Both the position numbers and the translations under genes were made by a program. Below are positions 56,695 to 64,000 of a DNA stretch of 64,000 bases, piece by piece; within the stretch, counting starts at the first letter, position 1, and every line of letters starts with the position of its first letter. The notes beneath the pieces are model-generated. The model did not search any database. It was not told where the DNA came from and saw only the letters and a program-made list of their open reading frames with translations. The stretch covers positions 1 through 64,000 of the forward strand of contig NZ_LIQZ01000070.1 of the NCBI RefSeq assembly GCF_001418655.1. Reading direction: 5' to 3'. This DNA is from Streptomyces phaeochromogenes. GTDB lineage: Bacteria; Actinomycetota; Actinomycetes; Streptomycetales; Streptomycetaceae.

Positions 56695-57336
56695 ATGGCC
56701 GGCGCGATGCGCAAGATGGCGGTCTACCTCGGCCTCGTGGAGGACGATGGGTACGACGGCAGGGGCTTCGACCCCGACGACGACTTCGAGCCCGAGCTTG
56801 ACCCGGAGCCCGAGCGGGACCGTCGACGGCATGAGCCGTCGCATCAATCACACCAGCCGCATCAGTCCCAACGGGACGAATCGGTACGAGTGGTGCAACC
56901 ACCCGTACAGCGCGATCCCGTGTCACATTCCGCTTCGCTCACCGCGGAATCAGGGCGTCCGGCGCGTATCGCCCCCGTGGCGTCCATCACACAAGAACGT
57001 CAAAGCCTGGAGAAGAACGCACCGGTGATCATGCCCAAGGTCGTGTCGGAACGAGAGCCGTACAGGATCACCACACTGCACCCCCGGACCTACAACGAGG
57101 CCCGTACCATCGGGGAACACTTCCGTGAGGGCACCCCGGTGATCATGAATCTGACTGAGATGGATGACACAGACGCGAAGCGACTTGTCGACTTTGCGGC
57201 CGGTTTGGTGTTTGGTCTCCACGGGAGCATCGAGCGGGTGACGCAGAAGGTGTTCCTGTTGTCGCCTGCTAACGTCGATGTCACGGCGGAGGACAAGGCT
57301 CGCATCGCAGAGGGCGGGTTCTTCAACCAGAGCTGA
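56695..57336 (+). CDS. sepF: Cell division protein SepF
   Basis: A 213-aa protein anchoring and bundling FtsZ at the membrane. The N-terminal amphipathic helix [16 protein letters not shown] is the membrane anchor. A disordered acidic then His/Gln-rich linker follows ([17 protein letters not shown]). The C-terminal SepF domain has [53 protein letters not shown] and [23 protein letters not shown] 56695 follows GGAGG. In actinobacteria SepF takes the place of FtsA. Confidence 0.96.
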   Translation: MAGAMRKMAVYLGLVEDDGYDGRGFDPDDDFEPELDPEPERDRRRHEPSHQSHQPHQSQRDESVRVVQPPVQRDPVSHSASLTAESGRPARIAPVASITQERQSLEKNAPVIMPKVVSEREPYRITTLHPRTYNEARTIGEHFREGTPVIMNLTEMDDTDAKRLVDFAAGLVFGLHGSIERVTQKVFLLSPANVDVTAEDKARIAEGGFFNQS

Positions 57337-57386
57337 GACGCAGGACCGGACAAGGCACGGAAACAGGGGAGAGGGAAGCACGGATC

Positions 57387-57671
57387 ATGAGCGTGGTTGC
57401 GCAGGTTCTGTACGTCGCGCTGATGTGTTTCCTCATCGTGCTGATCTTCCGGCTGGTCATGGACTACGTCTTCCAGTTCGCCCGCTCATGGCAACCCGGC
57501 AAGGCGATGGTGGTCGTTCTGGAGGCCACCTACACTGTCACTGATCCACCGCTCAAGCTTCTGCGGCGGTTCATCCCGCCGCTGCGTCTCGGGGGCGTGG
57601 CGCTCGACCTGTCCTTCTTCGTACTGATGATCATCGTCTACATCCTGATCTCCGTTGTGAGCCGGCTGTGA
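57387..57671 (+). CDS. ylmG: YggT/YlmG family membrane protein
   Basis: A 94-aa protein with two hydrophobic helices (VLYVALMCFLIVLIFRLVMDYVF and LDLSFFVLMIIVYILISVV). Between them is the conserved DPPLKLLRRFIPPLRLGGVALDLS loop of the YggT family. The ATG at 57387 follows a GGGGAGAGGGAAG purine tract. Its place between sepF and divIVA is typical. The precise role is unknown, though homologues affect division and chloroplast nucleoid partition. Confidence 0.94.
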   Translation: MSVVAQVLYVALMCFLIVLIFRLVMDYVFQFARSWQPGKAMVVVLEATYTVTDPPLKLLRRFIPPLRLGGVALDLSFFVLMIIVYILISVVSRL

Positions 57672-57726
57672 ACGATACGGTCTTGCCGAACGCCGACGAT
57701 GCCGACGACTACGTTGAGGTGAAGAG

Positions 57727-58914
57727 ATGCCGTTGACCCCCGAGGACGTGCGGAACAAGCAGTTCACGACCGTCCGCCTCCGAGAAGGCTATGACGAGGA
57801 CGAGGTCGATGCCTTCCTCGATGAGGTCGAAGCCGAACTGACCCGCCTGCTCCGCGAGAACGAGGACCTGCGCGCCAAGCTGGCCGCCGCCACACGCGCC
57901 GCCGCGCAGAACCAGCAGCAGGGCATGCGCAAGCCGCCCGAACAGCAGGATCCCCAGCAACAACAGGGTCCGCCGCAGGGCATGCGCGGTCCCGGCGCTC
58001 CCGTGCCCGCCGGCATATCGGGTCCGCCGCAGCAGCAGATGGGCGGCCCCATGGGCGGCCCGCCCCAGCTGCCGAGCGGTGCGCCGCAGCTGCCCGCGGG
58101 CCCCAGCGCCCAGGGTGGCCAGCAGGGTCCCGGCCCGATGGGTCAGGGTCCGATGGGCCAGGGCCCCATGGGTCAGGGTCCCGGTCAGATGCAGCAGCAG
58201 ATGCAGGGTCAGATGCAGCAGCAGATGCCCCAGCAGATGGGCGGCCCGATGGGCGGTCCCATGGGTGGCCCGATGGGCGGTCACGGTGGCCCGCAGATGG
58301 GTCAGCCCGGTCAGGGCCCCGGTGGCGACAGCGCCGCCCGTGTCCTCTCGCTGGCGCAGCAGACCGCCGACCAGGCGATCGCCGAGGCCCGTTCCGAGGC
58401 CAACAAGATCGTCGGCGAGGCCCGCAGCCGCGCCGAGGGTCTGGAGCGCGACGCCCGTGCCAAGGCCGACGCTCTCGAGCGGGACGCGCAGGAGAAGCAC
58501 CGCGTGGCGATGGGCTCCCTGGAGTCCGCACGCGCCACGCTGGAGCGCAAGGTCGAGGACCTGCGTGGCTTCGAGCGCGAGTACCGCACGCGTCTGAAGT
58601 CCTACCTGGAGTCGCAGCTGCGTCAGCTGGAGACCCAGGCCGACGACTCGCTGGCTCCGCCGCGTGCTCCGGCCGCCGCGTCGCTTCCGTCGTCGCCGAG
58701 TCCGTCCATGGCTCCGGCCGGGGCGAGCGCGCCGTCCTACGGTGGCCAGCAGATGGGTGGCCCGGCTCCGGCCCCGCCGTCCTACGGTGGTCAGCAGCAG
58801 ATGTCGCCGGCCATGACCCAGCCGATGGCGCCGGTCCGGCCGCAGGGCCCCTCGCCCATGCAGCAGGCGCCCTCGCCGATGCGTGGCTTCCTGATCGACG
58901 AGGACGACAACTGA
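57727..58914 (+). CDS. divIVA: Polar growth coiled-coil protein DivIVA
   Basis: A 395-aa tropomyosin-like protein that marks hyphal tips and directs polar wall growth. The conserved N-terminal domain is [37 protein letters not shown], followed by a first coiled coil. Residues about 65-200 are a long linker of Gln, Pro, Gly and Met with tandem MGQGP and MGGP repeats. A second coiled coil ([27 protein letters not shown] onward to residue 305) and a Pro-rich tail ending [10 protein letters not shown] follow. The long linker is a Streptomyces feature. Strong terminator after the stop. Confidence 0.97.
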   Translation: MPLTPEDVRNKQFTTVRLREGYDEDEVDAFLDEVEAELTRLLRENEDLRAKLAAATRAAAQNQQQGMRKPPEQQDPQQQQGPPQGMRGPGAPVPAGISGPPQQQMGGPMGGPPQLPSGAPQLPAGPSAQGGQQGPGPMGQGPMGQGPMGQGPGQMQQQMQGQMQQQMPQQMGGPMGGPMGGPMGGHGGPQMGQPGQGPGGDSAARVLSLAQQTADQAIAEARSEANKIVGEARSRAEGLERDARAKADALERDAQEKHRVAMGSLESARATLERKVEDLRGFEREYRTRLKSYLESQLRQLETQADDSLAPPRAPAAASLPSSPSPSMAPAGASAPSYGGQQMGGPAPAPPSYGGQQQMSPAMTQPMAPVRPQGPSPMQQAPSPMRGFLIDEDDN

Positions 58915-58949
58915 CGGCCTCCCGTACGCCTTAGGCGTCGGCAGCGTTC

Positions 58950-58987
58950 AGGGCGGAGCCCCGGATAACCATCCGGGGCTCCGCCCT
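58950..58987 (+). terminator. Strong terminator ending the dcw cluster
   Basis: A 17-bp perfect stem pairs 58950-58966 with 58971-58987 around AACC and is followed by TTT. It starts 35 bp after the divIVA stop. Confidence 0.93.
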
Positions 58988-59077
58988 TTTGCGTGGGCGT
59001 GTGCGGCCCCTTCGTCTCCGCGTGTGGCCGTGTGCGCGTTCGGAGGACGCGGGCATCTGTACGCGGGCACGCAACGC

Positions 59078-59122
59078 CGAAGGCCCGGTCCCGCCAAGAT
59101 CTTTGGCGGGACCGGGCCTTCG
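59078..59122 (-). terminator. Strong terminator after ileS
   Basis: A 20-bp perfect stem pairs 59078-59097 with 59103-59122 around GATCT, 10 bp beyond the ileS stop on the minus strand. With the divIVA terminator it insulates the two convergent units. Confidence 0.9.
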
Positions 59123-59131
59123 AGGCTGTCG

Positions 59132-62100
59132 CTACGCCTTGCGGAGGCGGAACGTCAGCGACAGCGACTCGTCCGTGAACGGGGCGCCGTACGTGTCGTC
59201 CGTCTCACCCTGGCCGAAGTCCGTGGCGAGGACCTCGTCGGCGATCAGTGCGGAGTGCTCGGTGAGTGCCGCGATCACCTTCGGGTCCGTGGACGTCCAG
59301 CGCAGGGCGATCCGGTCGGCCACGTCCAGGCCGCTGTTCTTGCGGGCCTCCTGGATCAGGCGGATCGCGTCACGGGCCAGGCCCGCCTGACGCAGCTCCT
59401 CGGTGATCTCCAGGTCCAGGGCGACCGTCGCGCCGGAGTCCGAGGCGACGGACCAGCCCTCGCGCGGGGTCTCCGTGATGATCACCTCGTCCGGGGCGAG
59501 CGTGATGGTCTCGCCGTCGACCTCCACCGACGCCGTGCCCTCGCGCAGGGCCAGGGACAGCGCAGCCGCGTCGGCCTCGGCGACGGCCTTGGCCACCGCC
59601 TGTACGCCCTTGCCGAACCGCTTGCCCAGCGCGCGGAAGTTGGCCTTGGCGGTCGTGTCGACCAGCGAGCCGCCCACCTCGGAGAGGGAGGCCAGCGCGC
59701 TCACGTTCAGCTCCTCCGTGATCTGCGCGTGCAGCTCACGGTCGAGAGCCGAGAATCCGGTCGCCGCCACCAGCGCGCGGGACAGCGGCTGACGCGTCTT
59801 CACGCCCGACTCCGCGCGCGTGGCACGGCCCAGCTCCACGAGACGGCGTACGAGCACCATCTGCCTGGACAGCTCCGGGTCGATGACGGACAGGTCCGCC
59901 TCCGGCCAGGACGTCAGGTGTACGGACTCGGGGGCACCCGGCGTCACGGGCACCACCAGGTCCTGCCAGACCCGCTCGGTGATGAACGGGGTCAGCGGGG
60001 CCATCAGGCGCGTGACCGTCTCGACGACCTCGTGCAGGGTGCGCAGCGCCGCCTTGTCGCCCTGCCAGAAGCGGCGACGCGAGCGGCGTACGTACCAGTT
60101 GGACAGGTCGTCGACGAACGCCGAGAGGAGCTTTCCGGCGCGCTGGGTGTCGTACGCCTCCAGAGCCTGCGTCACCTGGTCGGTGAGCGCGTGGAGTTCG
60201 GACAGGAGCCAGCGGTCGAGGACGGGCCTCTCCGCGGGCGCCGGATCGGCCTCGCTGGGCGCCCAGTTGGACGTGCGGGCGTACAGGGCCTGGAAGGCGA
60301 CCGTGTTCCAGTACGTGAGGAGCGTCTTGCGGACGACTTCCTGGATCGTGCCGTGGCCGACGCGGCGGGCCGCCCAGGGGGAGCCGCCGGCCGCCATGAA
60401 CCAGCGGACCGCGTCGGCGCCGTGCTGATCCATCAGCGGGATCGGCTGCAGGATGTTGCCCAGGTGCTTGGACATCTTGCGGCCGTCCTCGGCGAGGATG
60501 TGGCCCAGGCACACCACGTTCTCGTACGACGACTTGTCGAAGACGAGCGTGCCGACCGCCATCAGCGTGTAGAACCAGCCGCGGGTCTGGTCGATGGCCT
60601 CCGAGATGAACTGCGCCGGGTAGCGGCTCTCGAAGAGTTCCTTGTTCTTGTACGGGTAGCCCCACTGCGCGAACGGCATCGAACCCGAGTCGTACCAGGC
60701 GTCGATGACCTCCGGCACGCGCGTGGCCGTCTTCTCGCACTGGGGGCACGCGAAGGTGACCTCGTCGATGAACGGGCGGTGCGGGTCGAGGTCCGACTGG
60801 TCCGTGCCCGTCAGCTCGGAGAGCTCGGCGCGGGAGCCGACGAGCGTGAGGTGGTCGTCCTCGCAGCGCCAGATCGGCAGCGGGGTGCCCCAGTAGCGGT
60901 TGCGGGACAGGGCCCAGTCGATGTTGTTGTTCAGCCAGTCGCCGTACCGGCCGGTCTTGACCGACTCCGGGTACCAGTTGGTCTTCTCGTTCTCCTGGAG
61001 GAGGCGGTCCTTGATGGCCGTGGTGCGGATGTACCAGGACGGCTGCGCGTAGTAGAGGAGCGCGGTGTGGCAGCGCCAGCAGTGCGGGTAGCTGTGCTCG
61101 TACGGGATGTGCTTGAAGAGCAGGCCGCGCTGCTGGAGGTCCTCGGTGAGCTTCTCGTCGGCCTTCTTGAAGAAGACGCCGCCGACCAGGGGGACGTCCT
61201 CCTCGAACGTGCCGTCCGGGCGGACCGGGTTCACCACGGGCAGGCCGTACTCGCGGCAGACCTTGAGGTCCTCCTCACCGAAGGCGGGGGACTGGTGAAC
61301 CAGACCCGTGCCGTCCTCGGTCGTCACGTACTCCGCGTTCACCACGTAGTGGGCGGGCTCGTCCTTCGGGAACTCGACGAGCTCGAACGGACGTTGATAC
61401 GTCCAGCGCTCCATCTCGGCGCCGGTGAAGGTCTGGCCGGTGGTCTCCCAGCCCTCGCCGAGTGCCTTCTCGACGAGCGGCTCGGCGACGACGAGCTTCT
61501 CGTCACCGGACGGGCCCTTCGTCGCGACGACGTAGGTGACCTCGGGGTGGGCGGCGACCGCGGTGTTGGACACCAGGGTCCACGGGGTCGTCGTCCACAC
61601 CAGGAGCGCGGCCTCGCCCGCGAGCGGACCGGAGGTGAGCGGGAAACGGACGAACACCGAGGGGTCGACGACCGTCTCGTAGCCCTGCGCCAGCTCGTGG
61701 TCGGAGAGGCCCGTGCCGCAGCGCGGGCACCAGGGGGCGACGCGGTGGTCCTGGACCAGCAGGCCCTTGTTGAAGATCTCCTTGAGCGACCACCACACGG
61801 ACTCGATGTACTCGGGGTCCATCGTGCGGTACGGGTCGTTCAGGTCGGTCCAGTAACCCATGCGGGTCGTGAGCTCTTCGAAGGCGTCGGTGTGGCGGGT
61901 CACGGACTCGCGGCACTTGGCGTTGAACTCGGCGATGCCGTACGCCTCGATGTCCTTCTTGCCGTTGAAGCCGAGCTCCTTCTCGACCGCCAGCTCCACG
62001 GGGAGGCCGTGGCAGTCCCAGCCGGCCTTGCGGGCCACGTGGTAGCCCCGCATGGTGCGGAAGCGCGGGAAGACGTCCTTGAAGACGCGCGCCTCGATGT

Positions 62101-62299
62101 GGTGGGCACCGGGCATGCCGTTGGCCGTGGGCGGGCCCTCGTAGAACACCCACTCCGGGCGGCCCTCGGACTGCTCCAGGGTCTTGGCGAAGATCTTCTG
62201 CTCGCGCCAGAAGTCGAGCACGGCGTGCTCGAGGGCGGACAGGTCGACCTGGGCGGGCACCTGGCGGTACTGCGGCTGTGTACTCGGCTGCGTATTCAA
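59132..62299 (-). CDS. ileS: Isoleucyl-tRNA synthetase
   Basis: A 1055-aa class I synthetase of the eukaryote-like long type with a C-terminal anticodon domain. The HIGH-like motif appears as PPTANGMPGAHHIEARVFKD, the KMSKS motif as DGRKMSKHLGNI, and zinc-type cysteines as WCPRCGTG and FACPQCEK. Editing-domain segment WTTTPWTLVSNTAVAAHP is present. The start is TTG at 62299, placed by GGAGGAAGC 5 bp upstream; the open frame to 62359 overlaps the T-box. Expression is controlled by that T-box. Confidence 0.95.
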   Translation of the reverse strand: MNTQPSTQPQYRQVPAQVDLSALEHAVLDFWREQKIFAKTLEQSEGRPEWVFYEGPPTANGMPGAHHIEARVFKDVFPRFRTMRGYHVARKAGWDCHGLPVELAVEKELGFNGKKDIEAYGIAEFNAKCRESVTRHTDAFEELTTRMGYWTDLNDPYRTMDPEYIESVWWSLKEIFNKGLLVQDHRVAPWCPRCGTGLSDHELAQGYETVVDPSVFVRFPLTSGPLAGEAALLVWTTTPWTLVSNTAVAAHPEVTYVVATKGPSGDEKLVVAEPLVEKALGEGWETTGQTFTGAEMERWTYQRPFELVEFPKDEPAHYVVNAEYVTTEDGTGLVHQSPAFGEEDLKVCREYGLPVVNPVRPDGTFEEDVPLVGGVFFKKADEKLTEDLQQRGLLFKHIPYEHSYPHCWRCHTALLYYAQPSWYIRTTAIKDRLLQENEKTNWYPESVKTGRYGDWLNNNIDWALSRNRYWGTPLPIWRCEDDHLTLVGSRAELSELTGTDQSDLDPHRPFIDEVTFACPQCEKTATRVPEVIDAWYDSGSMPFAQWGYPYKNKELFESRYPAQFISEAIDQTRGWFYTLMAVGTLVFDKSSYENVVCLGHILAEDGRKMSKHLGNILQPIPLMDQHGADAVRWFMAAGGSPWAARRVGHGTIQEVVRKTLLTYWNTVAFQALYARTSNWAPSEADPAPAERPVLDRWLLSELHALTDQVTQALEAYDTQRAGKLLSAFVDDLSNWYVRRSRRRFWQGDKAALRTLHEVVETVTRLMAPLTPFITERVWQDLVVPVTPGAPESVHLTSWPEADLSVIDPELSRQMVLVRRLVELGRATRAESGVKTRQPLSRALVAATGFSALDRELHAQITEELNVSALASLSEVGGSLVDTTAKANFRALGKRFGKGVQAVAKAVAEADAAALSLALREGTASVEVDGETITLAPDEVIITETPREGWSVASDSGATVALDLEITEELRQAGLARDAIRLIQEARKNSGLDVADRIALRWTSTDPKVIAALTEHSALIADEVLATDFGQGETDDTYGAPFTDESLSLTFRLRKA

Positions 62300-62620
62300 C
62301 GAGCTTCCTCCGGCGGACTTTCTGCCTTCCGTCCGGAGGGACGAGAGCTGTGTTGTCACCTACGCCGTGTGCGGCGCGCTCCCGCGGTACCACCCTCCTT
62401 GGCTCTCCGGCGCTTCCTGCGCGCCGGTGAGCCCCCTCATTGGGGTCGCGATGCCGGGTCTACCGGCCGCTGCCTTTCGTGCCTCTCGGCTGCGGCTTTC
62501 TTCCGGCGGCTCCGGGGTGATCTTCACGTCGCGCCGGCCCCCGGGCTCGCACCGTCCCCGGGTCGCTCCTGGCTGCGTACGCCGCTACTCGTCCCCATCC
62601 ACGCTTCTCGCTCCGCCCAG
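62300..62620 (-). ncRNA. Ile-specific T-box leader of ileS
   Basis: The minus strand carries the invariant T-box AGGGTGGTACCGCG at 62396-62383. A GAAGATCACC segment with an Ile ATC specifier codon (62521-62519) lies 120 bases upstream. Downstream, CCTCCGG in 62332-62342 can pair with CCGGAGG at the ileS ribosome site. This points to a translational T-box: without bound uncharged tRNA-Ile the ribosome site is hidden. A TACACT box at 62625-62620 may be the -10 element. Exact ends are approximate. Confidence 0.92.
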
Positions 62621-62921
62621 TGTACGGCGCCGGGCGGACAGCGGCCGACCGGTTTTCCCGGGCCGGTGGGCGAGGGGTGGCGGGGTGCCGGGAAGGCGTG
62701 CGGACTGACCCGAATGCCGAGGCGGCCGTGTTCGCATCCTGGGACGGCCGACTCGGCGGATTACCCGGCGGGGAGCTGGGCACAACGCTTGCAGGCTCGC
62801 CGCACGGTACGGGCGGGGCGGGCGAATCGGGCGGCGTGCCCCGTTGCCGCGGGACTCAAGTCGATTTATCGTCCCAGCACGATTCGCGAGCAAGATCACA
62901 ATATGTGAAGGGGCCGCGGCC

Positions 62922-63947
62922 ATGGTGGCGAAGAAGACCGCCGTACAGCAGTCGGCGTCCGGCAGATCCATGGGGGCGGACCGTTCCGCGAAGGGCGCGG
63001 CACAGCACGGCGAGGCCAAGAAGACGGTCGGCGGCACGAAGGCGGCCGGTAGGAAAACGGCCACCAAGAAAGCTGCCGCCAAGAAGTCGGCCACCACGAA
63101 AGTCGCTGTCAAGGAGTCGGCCACCAAGAAAGTGGCTGCTTCGAAGAGGGCCGGTGCGGGGGCGGCCGATTCGAAGAAGACGGTTGCGGCGGTGGCCTCC
63201 ACGGAGGGGGCGGTCGCCGAAACGGCCGCTACGAAGAGGGTCGGTACCAAGAAGGCCTCCACCAAGAAGGCTGCCGCCAAGGCGGCTCCTGCGAAGAAGG
63301 CCGCCAGGAAGAGTGCCGCCGGCAAGGGGGCGGGTGAGGCGGGCGTCTCCGTCGCGGAGCCCCCGCAGAAGGCGGGCAGGAAGGGCACACGTACGGCCAA
63401 GAAAGCGGTCGCTGCAGCGGCCGAGGGTGCGGCGGAGGCCGCCAAGACGACGGGAGCCACGACGGTGGTTGCGAAGAAGACTTCTGGCACGGCCACGGCG
63501 GCGAAGAAGACCACCGCGGTCCCCAAGGCGCGGCTCGCCGCGGCGGAGCCCGGCGAACTCGCGGTACGCCCCGGTGAGGACCCCTGGACCCCCGAGGAGG
63601 TCGCGGAGGCACGCACGGGGCTGATGTCGGAGGCCCTGCGGCTGCGTGCCGAGATCACGCACTCCGAGGAGTCCCTGGCGGGCCTGATGCGCGACTCCGG
63701 GGACGGTGCGGGCGACGACCAGGCCGACACCGGCACCAAGAACATCACACGCGAGAGCGAGATGGCGCTCGCGGCCAACGCCAGGGAGATGCTGGAGCAG
63801 GACGAGCGCGCCCTCGAACGCCTGGACGCGGGCACGTACGGGCTCTGCGAGAGCTGTGGCAATCCCATCGGGAAGGCCCGTATGCAGGCCTTCCCGCGCG
63901 CCACCCTGTGCGTCGAGTGCAAGCAGAAGCAGGAGCGCCGTTACTGA
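62922..63947 (+). CDS. DksA/TraR-type zinc-finger protein with H1-like lysine/alanine-rich N-terminus
   Basis: A 341-aa protein. Residues 1-205 are Lys/Ala/Thr-rich with repeated KKAAAKK- and ATKKVA-type motifs, like histone H1 or HU tails, and should bind DNA or RNA non-specifically. Residues 215-341 are a DksA/TraR domain: two helices with ITHSEESLAGLMRDSGD, ALAANAREMLEQDERALERLDAGTYG, then the zinc site CESCGNPIGKARMQAFPRATLCVECK. The coiled-coil tip acidic residues of true DksA are partly present. It may modulate transcription or nucleoid structure. ATG 62922 follows GAAGGGG. Confidence 0.9.
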   Translation: MVAKKTAVQQSASGRSMGADRSAKGAAQHGEAKKTVGGTKAAGRKTATKKAAAKKSATTKVAVKESATKKVAASKRAGAGAADSKKTVAAVASTEGAVAETAATKRVGTKKASTKKAAAKAAPAKKAARKSAAGKGAGEAGVSVAEPPQKAGRKGTRTAKKAVAAAAEGAAEAAKTTGATTVVAKKTSGTATAAKKTTAVPKARLAAAEPGELAVRPGEDPWTPEEVAEARTGLMSEALRLRAEITHSEESLAGLMRDSGDGAGDDQADTGTKNITRESEMALAANAREMLEQDERALERLDAGTYGLCESCGNPIGKARMQAFPRATLCVECKQKQERRY

Positions 63948-64000
63948 TCGGCCAATGATCCGATACTGATCGGCCCGGTGCGCCTCCTGAGCACATGGGC
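63948..64000. other. Window end without a supported gene
   Basis: ACTGATCGGCC occurs twice (63944-63954 and 63965-63975). In related genomes lspA follows here, but no start can be supported in the remaining bases. Confidence 0.4.

Noticed and set aside
59024..62908. 1294-codon rightward frame opposite ileS
   Set aside because: It is the antisense of ileS and also crosses the ileS terminator and T-box, so it is not a gene.
63948..64000. Start of lspA
   Set aside because: Expected from synteny, but no start codon with a ribosome site and lspA-like residues is visible before the window ends.

Overview
The window is a stretch of Streptomyces chromosome. The evidence is very high G+C in third codon positions, frequent GTG and occasional TTG starts, dense operons with ATGA/GTGA overlaps, and a gene order (glkA, macSR, pfkA, trpEG, DAHP synthase, thi genes, metF, MoxR/DUF58/transglutaminase, dcw cluster, divIVA, ileS) that matches from memory the conserved core block between about SCO2127 and SCO2075 of S. 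coelicolor. There is no prophage, insertion sequence, CRISPR array, tRNA or rRNA, and no base-composition break that would suggest recent transfer.

Left part (1-25.7 kb), central metabolism and cofactors. The tail of an unknown protein precedes the ROK glucokinase glkA. A REP-like Streptomyces palindrome and a phosphodiesterase-fold protein follow. Next are an ECF sigma factor with its membrane partner, an esterase operon, a lysophospholipid acyltransferase, the two-component pair macS-macR, and 6-phosphofructokinase. Fused anthranilate synthase trpEG lies behind a textbook trp attenuator (leader peptide with three Trp codons plus a terminator) and is divergent from a class II DAHP synthase. 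An iron-box-controlled bacterioferritin-associated ferredoxin converges on bacterioferritin. Then come a molybdopterin oxidoreductase, endonuclease IV and a PASTA Ser/Thr kinase. The thiamine operon thiO-thiS-thiG sits under a TPP riboswitch, and thiE and metF are nearby.

Middle part (25.7-40.5 kb), accessory envelope and regulatory genes. These include a CrtI-like flavoprotein, a DUF4126 membrane protein, and an operon of degenerate ABC ATPase, YhgE/Pip membrane protein and TetR regulator with a 24-bp palindromic operator upstream. They are followed by a HEPN-domain protein, a methyltransferase, a DUF3040 membrane protein, the MoxR-DUF58-transglutaminase operon and a beta-carbonic anhydrase.

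Right part (40.5-59 kb), the division and cell wall (dcw) cluster: rsmH, ftsL, ftsI, murE, murF, mraY, murD, ftsW, murG, ftsQ, ftsZ, pgeF, a YggS-type PLP protein, sepF, a YggT-family gene and divIVA. mraZ, murC, ddl and ftsA are absent from the cluster. It ends at a strong terminator. Convergent ileS has an actinobacterial-type T-box with an Ile (ATC) specifier. The window closes with a lysine/alanine-rich DksA/TraR zinc-finger protein.

The least explained signals are mostly small. They are short coupled ORFs in three operon junctions (macS-macR, rsmH-ftsL, murD-ftsW), a promoter/RBS/24-codon ORF containing a TTA codon followed by a perfect stem-loop upstream of ftsZ, three 9-mers spaced exactly 11 bp between divergent trpEG and the DAHP synthase gene, a Crp-like palindrome before pfkA, a four-run G-quadruplex motif, and a tandem/inverted repeat before leaderless metF. 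None amounts to a clearly new multi-gene system.
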